DNA from: Kerstersia sp052103615
GTDB taxonomy: Bacteria > Pseudomonadota > Gammaproteobacteria > Burkholderiales > Burkholderiaceae_B
Length of the DNA stretch: 13,522 nucleotides
Direction of reading: 5' to 3'
Assembly: GCF_052103615.1 (NCBI RefSeq)
Contig: NZ_JBQEKA010000083.1
Coordinates: 1 to 13,522, forward strand
A program made the position numbers and the translations under genes. Below, one piece after another: positions 7,352-13,225 of this stretch; the first letter of the stretch is position 1, and every line of letters starts with the position of its first letter. Under the pieces are notes generated by a model. That model did no database searches. It worked only from the letters and a program-made list of their open reading frames with translations, and was not told the DNA's origin.

Positions 7352-7395
7352 AGCCGCCGCGCCCTGCATCAGCATGGCGCGGCGGCTTTGCCTTT
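7352..7395 (+). terminator. Candidate terminator downstream of the oxidoreductase gene
   Basis: AGCCGCCGCGCC (7352-7363) and GGCGCGGCGGCT (7376-7387) form an uninterrupted 12-bp stem with a 12-base loop. It is followed by a broken T tract (TTTGCCTTT). The stem is strong and the tract mediocre, so termination may be partial. Confidence 0.5.
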
Positions 7396-7580
7396 GCGCT
7401 GCGCAACCTAGGAAAAACACCAATCTTGCGCACCGCACATCCCGCCTGATTGCCGTAAACTGCGTAGCTTGCTGCCGCAAATGCCGCAGCGCACCAAGAC
7501 AAACACAGCCGCAAGCTGAATGGCGGCCTGCCAGACAGGCGAAGTCATCCCCCGGCGGCACGCACCAGGAGATATCAGCA

Positions 7581-9002
7581 ATGTCCAGCTCCACGGAACC
7601 CGGGCAATCCGGCACTGCTTCCGCATCAGACGGCAGCCATCTGGCCCGCAATCTATCCAATCGCCACCTGCAACTCATTGCCATCGGCGGCGCTATCGGT
7701 ACCGGCCTGTTCATGGGTTCCGGTAAAACGATCTCACTGGCTGGCCCATCCATCCTGCTGGTTTACGCCATCATCGGCATCATGCTGTTTTTCGTGATGC
7801 GGGCGCTGGGCGAAGTGCTGCTGTCCAATCTGGAATACCGCTCTTTCGCGGACTTCGCCGGTGACCTGCTGGGCCCCTGGGCCAAATACTTCACCGGCTG
7901 GACATACTGGCTCTGCTGGATCGTGACCGGGGTGGCCGATGTCGTGGCGGTCGCGGGATATGTCGCCTTCTGGTTCCCGGAATTACCGCTATGGATCCCG
8001 GCCCTGGGACTGATTCTGGTGCTGCTGGTGCTGAACCTGCCTTCGGTGCGCAATTTCGGCGAAATCGAATTTTGGTTCGCACTGATCAAAATCATCGCCA
8101 TCAGCGCCCTCATCATTACCGGCATGATCATGCTGCTGAATCACTTCCAGCTGCCGGATGGCACGCCAGCCAGGGTGGGCAACTTATGGGAGCACGGAGG
8201 CTTCTTCCCCAACGGGTTCGGCGGTTTTGTCGCGGGCTTCCAGATTGCTGTCTTCGCCTTCGTCGGGATTGAGCTGGTTGGCACGGCGGCGGCGGAAACC
8301 GAAAATCCGCACCGCAATCTGCCCAAGGCCATCAACTCCATTCCCATCCGTATCGTGCTGTTCTACCTGGGCGCCCTGTTCGTCATCATGACGGTCACCC
8401 CCTGGGACAAGATCAGCCCGGACACCAGCCCGTTCGTGGCCATGTTCTCACTCGCGGGCCTGGCCATTGCCGCGCATGTCGTGAACTTTGTCGTGCTGAC
8501 CTCGGCGGCCTCCAGCGCCAACTCGGGGATTTACTCTACATCGCGCATGATTTTCGGCCTGGCTTCCAGCGGTGACGCCCCCAAGGGCCTGAGCCACCTG
8601 AACCGTCGCCGCGTGCCCGTCAACGCCTTGTTCTTTTCCTGCGTGTTCCTGCTGTCCGGCGTGGTCCTGCTCTATGCAGGCCAAAGTGTGATGGAAGCAT
8701 TCACGCTGATGACAACCATCTCCGCGCTGCTCTTCATCTTCGTCTGGTCCATGATTCTGGCATCGTATATTCAATACCGCCGCAAACGGGCCGCCCTGCA
8801 TGCCGCATCGAACTTCAAGATGCCTGGCGGCATTCCCGCCGCCATCATGGTGTATATCTTCTTTGCCTTCGTCCTCTGGGCGCTGGCGCAGAAGCCCGAT
8901 ACCGCCGTGGCCTTGATCTACACACCGCTCTGGTTTGTATTCCTGGGCATTTCCTACCTGTTTGTCCGCCGCCGCAAGATCGCCGCCGGCATCAAGGAAT
9001 AA
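7581..9002 (+). CDS. cycA: D-serine/D-alanine/glycine permease
   Basis: This 473-aa inner-membrane amino acid permease belongs to the APC superfamily. It follows E. coli CycA (470 aa) closely: 'NRHLQLIAIGGAIGTGLFMG' (27-46) contains the helix-1 GxxxGTG substrate site, then 'GKTISLAGPS', 'LSNLEYRSFADFAGDLLGPW' and 'YFTGWTYWLCWIVTGVADVV'. 'FAFVGIELVGTAAAETENP' is the conserved helix-6 region of the family. About twelve membrane helices are expected. It imports D-alanine, D-serine and glycine with protons, and also takes up cycloserine in E. coli. ATG 7581 is preceded by CAGGAGA and fits the family length; the frame stays open upstream to 7374, but that part has no similarity and overlaps a terminator. 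A long hairpin follows the gene. Confidence 0.93.
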   Translation: MSSSTEPGQSGTASASDGSHLARNLSNRHLQLIAIGGAIGTGLFMGSGKTISLAGPSILLVYAIIGIMLFFVMRALGEVLLSNLEYRSFADFAGDLLGPWAKYFTGWTYWLCWIVTGVADVVAVAGYVAFWFPELPLWIPALGLILVLLVLNLPSVRNFGEIEFWFALIKIIAISALIITGMIMLLNHFQLPDGTPARVGNLWEHGGFFPNGFGGFVAGFQIAVFAFVGIELVGTAAAETENPHRNLPKAINSIPIRIVLFYLGALFVIMTVTPWDKISPDTSPFVAMFSLAGLAIAAHVVNFVVLTSAASSANSGIYSTSRMIFGLASSGDAPKGLSHLNRRRVPVNALFFSCVFLLSGVVLLYAGQSVMEAFTLMTTISALLFIFVWSMILASYIQYRRKRAALHAASNFKMPGGIPAAIMVYIFFAFVLWALAQKPDTAVALIYTPLWFVFLGISYLFVRRRKIAAGIKE

Positions 9003-9064
9003 GCCTAGTCGCCTGCCGCCAACGCCGGCCCGCTATCGCCTGAAAGCATCACGCCGGCCCATCT

Positions 9065-9109
9065 CGCCGGCCCATCACGCTGATGTCACACCAGCGTGAT
9101 GGGCCGGCG
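9065..9109 (+). terminator. Long perfect hairpin after cycA
   Basis: CGCCGGCCCATCACGCTG (9065-9082) pairs without mismatch with CAGCGTGATGGGCCGGCG (9092-9109) over a 9-base loop. An 18-bp stem is unusually long. The bases after it (TTATTGCATTA) are AT-rich but not a clean T tract. It may stop transcription, protect the cycA 3' end, or both. A near-copy of the left arm (CGCCGGCC at 9053-9060) lies just upstream and could compete for pairing. Confidence 0.6.
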
Positions 9110-9278
9110 TTATTGCATTAAAACTTGATGCAGCGCAGACCGGAATTACGCTTTGTCGCATTCCTGCGTTTACGCCAATCCGGGAAAACAGTAAGCTCAT
9201 AGACATACATCGAGACAACTGCCATCCTGGCCCGACATCCCGATGCCTGATCCTGCCACGGTGTTCTGCCGGGCAATT

Positions 9279-9298
9279 CCAGCTCAATCCAGCTCAAT
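9279..9298 (+). repeat. 10-bp direct duplication before the SYLF gene
   Basis: CCAGCTCAAT occurs twice in tandem (9279-9288 and 9289-9298), directly before the GGAG ribosome-binding site of the lipoprotein gene. It looks like a small slippage duplication in the leader. Confidence 0.6.
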
Positions 9299-9306
9299 GG
9301 AGACTG

Positions 9307-9903
9307 ATGATGCGCAAGCAAGGCTATTCCACCTCCCGCCGTACTCTGGCTGCATGCGCCATGGCCCTTGCCAGCCTGACGTTTGCCGCCTGCACGACGA
9401 CCACCCCGAACGACACCGCCAGCGCCGCTGAACAGCGCAGCCAGATCAATTCCGGCGTCAACTCCACCCTGAGCCGCCTCTACAGCGCCGCTCCCGGTTC
9501 GCAAACCCTGATTCAGCAGGCCAAGGGCGTGCTGGTATTCCCCTCTGTCATGAGCGCCAGCTTCATCGTCGGCGGCGAATACGGCAAGGGCGCATTGCGT
9601 GTCAATGGCGTCACCAAAGGCTATTACAGCCTGGGCGGCGGTTCCATCGGCTTCCAGGCGGGCGCGCAATCCCGTGCCATCGTCCTGGTCTTCACCACCC
9701 AGCAGGCGCTGGACTCCTTCCTGAACAGCAGCGGCTGGTCTGTCGGCGCGGATGCCAATGTCGCGCTGGCCACCCTGGGCGCCAATGGCTCCATTGACAG
9801 CAATACCGTCAATCAGCCTGTCGTCGGCTTTGTGCTGAACAATGCCGGCCTGGCGGCAGGCGTGTCGCTGCAAGGCTCCAAGGTTCAGCCCATCGGGCTG
9901 TAA
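9307..9903 (+). CDS. YSC84/SYLF-domain lipoprotein
   Basis: This 198-aa protein has a SYLF (YSC84) lipid-binding domain from about residue 60 to the end. The domain shows 'LIQQAKGVLVFPSVMSASFIVGG', 'GEYGKGALRV', 'YYSLGGGSIGFQAGAQ' and 'VLVFTTQQALDSFL', and closes with the glycine-rich 'GFVLNNAGLAAGVSLQG'. The N-terminus is an export signal ending 'LTFAAC', with C29 as the likely lipidated residue. Phe at -3 is off the usual lipobox, and 'SRRTLA' at 10-15 is a twin-arginine-like pair. Similar exported lipoproteins are common in Burkholderia relatives; their role is unclear, though the domain binds phosphoinositides in eukaryotes. GGAG at 9299-9302 serves ATG 9307 or, with better spacing, the adjacent ATG 9310. 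Confidence 0.9.
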   Translation: MMRKQGYSTSRRTLAACAMALASLTFAACTTTTPNDTASAAEQRSQINSGVNSTLSRLYSAAPGSQTLIQQAKGVLVFPSVMSASFIVGGEYGKGALRVNGVTKGYYSLGGGSIGFQAGAQSRAIVLVFTTQQALDSFLNSSGWSVGADANVALATLGANGSIDSNTVNQPVVGFVLNNAGLAAGVSLQGSKVQPIGL

Positions 9904-9910
9904 ACCCAGG

Positions 9911-9951
9911 CGCAGGGGGCCCAGGGCGGATTTGGCCCGCGCCCCCCTGCG
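9911..9951 (+). terminator. GC-rich hairpin after the SYLF gene
   Basis: CGCAGGGGG (9911-9919) pairs with CCCCCTGCG (9943-9951), and an inner GGGC/GCCC pair can extend the structure. There is no T tract, so it may be an mRNA-end structure, with termination occurring at the two-way terminator further on. Confidence 0.35.
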
Positions 9952-10016
9952 GGATGGCCGGTGCCGACCCATAGGCTCAACAGGCCTCACGCAGCCGGTG
10001 CCAATCCGCCAACGCC

Positions 10017-10056
10017 AAAAAAAACGCCTGAATATTTGATATTCAGGCGTTTTTTT
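10017..10056. terminator. Strong bidirectional intrinsic terminator
   Basis: CGCCTGAATAT (10025-10035) pairs with ATATTCAGGCG (10039-10049) around a 3-base loop. Eight A residues precede and seven T residues follow, so it works in both directions. It separates the convergent SYLF and DUF4148-type genes. Confidence 0.92.
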
Positions 10057-10106
10057 ATCGCATCCTCAGATCATTACCGGTGGATGCGTACACGACGGAA
10101 AACAGC

Positions 10107-10406
10107 TTAGTTGATGACCTGCTCGATTTCACCTGCAGCGCGTGCGCGCTGGAGTTCCTGTTGCACCTGGGCGCGCGTCAGTGGCGTGCCGACATTCAGG
10201 CGCGGCAGGTCATTCGGGCGAACATTGGTCAGACCAGCAGCTTGAGCCTGGGCCAGTTCAGCCTGGACTTGCTGCGAGCTCAACGGCGTGCCGACATTCA
10301 AGGGCGGCAGCGCGTTGGGGTTATCAGTCGCAGCATGCACTGTGGCGGCACCCGCCACAGACACGGCAACCAGGGCGAACGACAGGGTTTGTTTCAGTGC
10401 TTTCAT
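10107..10406 (-). CDS. DUF4148-type exported small protein
   Basis: This 99-aa protein has a clear Sec signal peptide: Lys at 3 and 5, hydrophobic core 'LSFALVAVSVAGAA', and likely cleavage after 'VHA' (residue 25). The mature part consists of two copies of a roughly 26-residue unit. Copy 1 (33-58) begins 'LPPLNVGTPL' and copy 2 (67-92) begins 'LPRLNVGTPL'; each ends with a Gln/Ala-rich amphipathic helix of the pattern QVQxELxxAxAAG. Such short exported DUF4148 proteins are frequent in Burkholderiales and have no known function. AGGAG lies eight bases before ATG 10406. A two-way terminator ends the gene. Repeated dyads and direct repeats lie upstream, so its expression may be regulated. Confidence 0.85.
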   Translation of the reverse strand: MKALKQTLSFALVAVSVAGAATVHAATDNPNALPPLNVGTPLSSQQVQAELAQAQAAGLTNVRPNDLPRLNVGTPLTRAQVQQELQRARAAGEIEQVIN

Positions 10407-10441
10407 TTCTGCAACTCCTACGGTGTTATGTGTCTGCTTCC

Positions 10442-10498
10442 CACGTTCTGGTTCATTCGCGGGAACGTGTCAAAACGATGACAGTGATGACAGTATGC
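10442..10498 (-). promoter_or_regulatory. Candidate control region of the DUF4148-type gene
   Basis: Read on the minus strand, a perfect -35-like TTGACA lies at 10468-10473, but I find no good -10 box at 16-18 bases. CACGTTC (10442-10448) and GAACGTG (10463-10469) form a 7-bp inverted repeat overlapping it. Just upstream, CTGTCATC occurs twice, 9 bases apart. A consensus -35 with a poor -10 plus repeats suggests an activator-dependent promoter; this is inference. Confidence 0.35.
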
Positions 10499-10500
10499 GT

Positions 10501-10630
10501 AGAATCCCTAATATGAAAAAGCGCATATTCGCAAATGATTTTTCCATATATGGAAAAATCGACTCAAAAATATCTAAATTACCGACTGAAATCGAATGAA
10601 ACTTTCCTGATACTGCCCAGATATCAATTG
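10501..10630. other. A+T-rich intergenic island
   Basis: By my count about two thirds of these 130 bases are A or T, against a clearly GC-rich surrounding. It contains a perfect palindrome and no open reading frame with a ribosome-binding site that I would defend. It belongs to the gene-free gap 10407-10898, which also holds 11-bp repeats and the ispH terminator. Confidence 0.6.
10537..10560. promoter_or_regulatory. Perfect 24-bp palindrome, possible operator
   Basis: GATTTTTCCATA (10537-10548) is followed immediately by its exact reverse complement TATGGAAAAATC (10549-10560), with no spacer. No T tract follows beyond its own arms, so a protein-binding site is more likely than a terminator. 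It lies about 130 bases upstream of the DUF4148-type start. The binding protein is unknown. Confidence 0.5.
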
Positions 10631-10730
10631 GAATGACTTTCATCTGCGGCAGCGCCCAAAGAGCGAAAAAGTATGCATCATGGAAGGTTCCGCTAGACGC
10701 CTGCTTGCCTGGCTGCCAAATATCTGGCCC

Positions 10731-10785
10731 CGTTGCCCCCTCGTTGCCCCCTCGTTGCCCCCTCGTTGCCCCCTCGTTGCCCCCC
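10731..10785. repeat. Five 11-bp tandem repeats, intergenic
   Basis: Four exact copies of CGTTGCCCCCT (10731-10774) are followed by a fifth ending in C (10775-10785). Eleven is not a multiple of three and there are no spacers, so this is neither coding repeat nor CRISPR. The array lies between the A+T-rich island and the ispH terminator. Confidence 0.9.
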
Positions 10786-10827
10786 CCATTGCTCCGCCGC
10801 TGCCTGAATATTCGCCAAGCCACGGAC

Positions 10828-10858
10828 AAAAAAAACGTGCCCTGACAGGGCACGTTTT
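10828..10858 (-). terminator. Intrinsic terminator of fkpB-ispH
   Basis: CGTGCCC (10836-10842) pairs with GGGCACG (10848-10854) over a TGACA loop, extended by flanking A/T pairs. On the minus strand it is followed by eight T residues (10835-10828). It lies about 40 bases past the ispH stop codon. Confidence 0.9.
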
Positions 10859-10898
10859 GCATGGCGGCCGGCACTAAGGCCGGGCGGGCTGAGTCCGC

Positions 10899-11900
10899 TC
10901 AGCTGACGTTATTGGCAGCGGAGTCAGGGCCGACTTCAGGCACCATTTTGCGCGACAAGGCCTTGGGCAGCGGGAAGGCCACATTTTCCTCTTCCCCCGG
11001 CAAGGTCCGCACAGACAAAGCGCCCAGCGCCTTGAGGCGGTCTATCACCTCGCGCACCAGCACTTCCGGCGCCGATGCGCCGGCAGTAATGCCGATGCGC
11101 TGGCGGCCTTCCAGCCAGGCAGGTTCAATCGCGTCGGCACGGTCGATCAGGTAGGCGTCCGTTCCCAAACGCTCGGCCACTTCCCGCAGGCGGTTGGAAT
11201 TCGAACTGTTGACACTACCGACCACCAAGACCAGATCGCAATCCGGCGCCATGAACTTCACGGCATCCTGGCGGTTCTGCGTGGCATAGCAGATGTCGCT
11301 TTTCTTGGGCTCGACGATGGTCGGAAAGCGCTGACGCAAAGCCTGCGCCACGACCGCCGCGTCATCCACGGACAATGTGGTCTGCGTCACATAGGCCAGG
11401 TTGTCAGGATCCACCACCTGCAAAGCCAGCACATCTTCCGCCGTTTCCACCAGATAGATGCCGCCATCTGCCTGCCCCAGCGTCCCTTCGACTTCCGGGT
11501 GCCCGCGGTGGCCAATCATGATGACCTCGCGCCCAGCCGTCCGCATGCGCTTGACCTCGATATGCACCTTGGTCACCAGCGGGCAGGTAGCATCGAACAC
11601 ATTCAAGCCGCGGTCTTCAGCTTCTTTGCGCACCGCCTGCGACACGCCATGCGCCGAGAACACCACGATGGCGCCTGTAGGCGCCTGATCCAGGTCGTCG
11701 ATAAAGACTGCGCCTTTATCGCGCAGCGTCGATACGACATAGCGGTTATGCACGATTTCATGCCGCACATAAATCGGCGCGCCGTGCAGCTCCAGCGCCC
11801 GCTCCACGATGTCGATGGCACGATCGACGCCGGCACAGAACCCCCTGGGCTGAGCCAGGACGATCTCACCTGCGCTAATCGGTGTCTCTACACTCGTCAT
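10899..11900 (-). CDS. ispH: 4-hydroxy-3-methylbut-2-enyl diphosphate reductase
   Basis: IspH (LytB) catalyses the last step of the MEP isoprenoid pathway, reducing HMBPP to IPP and DMAPP with a 4Fe-4S cluster. From ATG 11900 the protein has 333 aa. The cluster cysteines are C22 in 'PRGFCAGVDRAI', C106 in 'FDATCPLVTKVH' and C204 in 'SDICYATQNRQ'. Substrate-binding residues H51 ('EIVHNRYV'), H84 ('FSAHGVS') and E136 ('GHRGHPEVEG') are present, as is 'NSSNSNRL'. The start codon overlaps the fkpB stop by one base (TGATG), with GGAG seven bases upstream inside fkpB, so the two are translationally coupled. A TTG three bases earlier is a less likely start. It is cytoplasmic and expected to be essential. 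The unusual tail after 'LPKAL' is short and variable. Confidence 0.98.
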   Translation of the reverse strand: MTSVETPISAGEIVLAQPRGFCAGVDRAIDIVERALELHGAPIYVRHEIVHNRYVVSTLRDKGAVFIDDLDQAPTGAIVVFSAHGVSQAVRKEAEDRGLNVFDATCPLVTKVHIEVKRMRTAGREVIMIGHRGHPEVEGTLGQADGGIYLVETAEDVLALQVVDPDNLAYVTQTTLSVDDAAVVAQALRQRFPTIVEPKKSDICYATQNRQDAVKFMAPDCDLVLVVGSVNSSNSNRLREVAERLGTDAYLIDRADAIEPAWLEGRQRIGITAGASAPEVLVREVIDRLKALGALSVRTLPGEEENVAFPLPKALSRKMVPEVGPDSAANNVS

Positions 11901-12376
11901 CAAAGCACTCCAAGAATGGCCACATCCACTGTCAATGCAATCCCCGCCAGCGGATGATTGAAATCGAAAACGGCCTGGTCCTCATTGACGGATTTCAGCA
12001 CGCCGGAATAGCGCAAGCCATTGGGCGCGGCAAACTCCACCATATCCCCCGGCGTGAAGCTGGCATCCGGCCCGGCATGCTCATCCAGCATGGCGCGCGT
12101 GACAGCCTGCACCAGCTCCGGGTTGCGGTCACCGTAAGCCTGGGCAGGCGCCACCGTGAAACTGAATTCATCCCCTTCGCGGTGCCCCAGCAAGGCTTCT
12201 TCCAGGCCAGGCGCCCATTGGCCCGTGCCCATTTGCAGGGTCGCGGGACGGCCATCAAAGGTATCCGCAAACACAGAACCCTGTGCCGGGCCAGAGGCCA
12301 GCACAATGCGGTAATTCAGGGTGATGTATGAATCCGCATGGATCAAAGCATTCACTGGTTCAGCTGCTGCGCTCAA
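11900..12376 (-). CDS. fkpB: SlpA-type FKBP peptidyl-prolyl isomerase
   Basis: This 158-aa cytoplasmic FKBP-type isomerase resembles E. coli SlpA/FkpB. The FKBP core is 'SYITLNYRIVL' (16-26), 'SVFADTFDG' (34-42) and 'MGTGQWAPGLEEALLGHREGDEF' (49-71). An insert-in-flap chaperone domain lies at about 83-135, after 'PAQAYGDRNPELVQ', and the protein closes with 'DFNHPLAGIALTVDVAILGV'. It helps fold proteins at prolyl bonds. Adjacency to ispH is conserved in many proteobacteria. No in-frame ATG is available near the N-terminus: the start is TTG 12376, or GTG at codon 8 (12355), and neither has a strong ribosome-binding site. The rare start may keep expression low. It is divergent from radC across only 51 bases. 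Confidence 0.95.
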   Translation of the reverse strand: MSAAAEPVNALIHADSYITLNYRIVLASGPAQGSVFADTFDGRPATLQMGTGQWAPGLEEALLGHREGDEFSFTVAPAQAYGDRNPELVQAVTRAMLDEHAGPDASFTPGDMVEFAAPNGLRYSGVLKSVNEDQAVFDFNHPLAGIALTVDVAILGVL

Positions 12377-12427
12377 AGTCTGCCACCGTATCGAGTTGGA
12401 TAGGAATCCCCCATTTTAGAGTGACTT

Positions 12428-13102
12428 ATGCCAGAAACCCAAACCAGTACCCCTCTCCTGCCCCGGGAACGCCTGATCCGTTACGGCGCGGCCGCCCTGG
12501 AAGACGCGGAATTGCTCGCAATCATGCTGCGTACCGGCACGGCCAGCACACCTGTCCTGAGCCTGGCGCGGCAACTCCTGCGCGAGTTTGGCGGGCTGCG
12601 CCAGCTGCTTGCGGCAGACCGCGACGCCCTGGCCGCGGTATCAGGGCTGGGCCCGGCCAAATCCTGCCAGCTGGTCGCCACCATGGAACTGGCCAAACGG
12701 TCTTGCGCCGAAACGTTGCAAGACGGCAACGTCATGCAGCAACCGGAGGCCGTCACCCGCTATTGCGCCGCCCATCTGGCCCATTTGCGCGTCGAGCACT
12801 GCATCGCCCTCTATCTGGATAATCGCCTGCGCCTGCTGGCCTGCCACACCCTCGCGCGCGGCACGACCAACCAAGCCTCGGTTTACATCGCCGAAATCGT
12901 GCGCTCAGCGCTGGCGCATCACGCCAGCGCCATGATACTCGCCCATAACCACCCGTCCGGCTCACTCACGCCCAGCCCGGAAGACATCACGCTGACGCAG
13001 CAAGCCAAAGCCGCCCTGGCGCTGGTCAATATTCGGCTCGTGGACCACTTGATCATCGCCGGCCACGCCAGTTGTTCCCTGGCCGAGCTAGGACATTGCT
13101 AG
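12428..13102 (+). CDS. radC: RadC/JAB-domain protein
   Basis: This 224-aa protein is the length of E. coli RadC (about 220 aa). An N-terminal helix-hairpin-helix part ('LAAVSGLGPAKSCQLVATME', 68-87) precedes the JAB/MPN metal-binding domain. That domain carries the conserved Glu in 'IAEIVRSAL' (E156) and the signature 'HNHPSGSLTPSPED' (173-186), whose H173, H175 and D186 bind zinc. RadC was once thought to act in DNA repair. That role was withdrawn for E. coli, and its function remains uncertain; the JAMM fold suggests a metalloprotease or nuclease-like activity. ATG 12428 has a weak GAGTG upstream. It shares the 51-base gap with fkpB, where their promoters must lie. Confidence 0.96.
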   Translation: MPETQTSTPLLPRERLIRYGAAALEDAELLAIMLRTGTASTPVLSLARQLLREFGGLRQLLAADRDALAAVSGLGPAKSCQLVATMELAKRSCAETLQDGNVMQQPEAVTRYCAAHLAHLRVEHCIALYLDNRLRLLACHTLARGTTNQASVYIAEIVRSALAHHASAMILAHNHPSGSLTPSPEDITLTQQAKAALALVNIRLVDHLIIAGHASCSLAELGHC

Positions 13103-13225
13103 CCGCGCCAGCCGCCGCATCAGGATGCGTCTCCGGCCAGCCCAACAAGCGGACAGGCCAGAGAGCAGGAGAACAAGCGGCAGGCTGACGCTATTTAGCG
13201 GCTGCTCGCTGCCGCCGCAGGCCAT

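Noticed and set aside
7374..7580. N-terminal extension of cycA
   Set aside because: The extension starts within a terminator hairpin and has no family similarity. ATG 7581 has a good ribosome-binding site and the family's length.
10470..10874. 134-aa minus-strand frame in the gap between the DUF4148-type gene and ispH
   Set aside because: It reads through the ispH terminator, the 11-bp repeats and the palindrome, which explain the sequence better. There is no ribosome-binding site.
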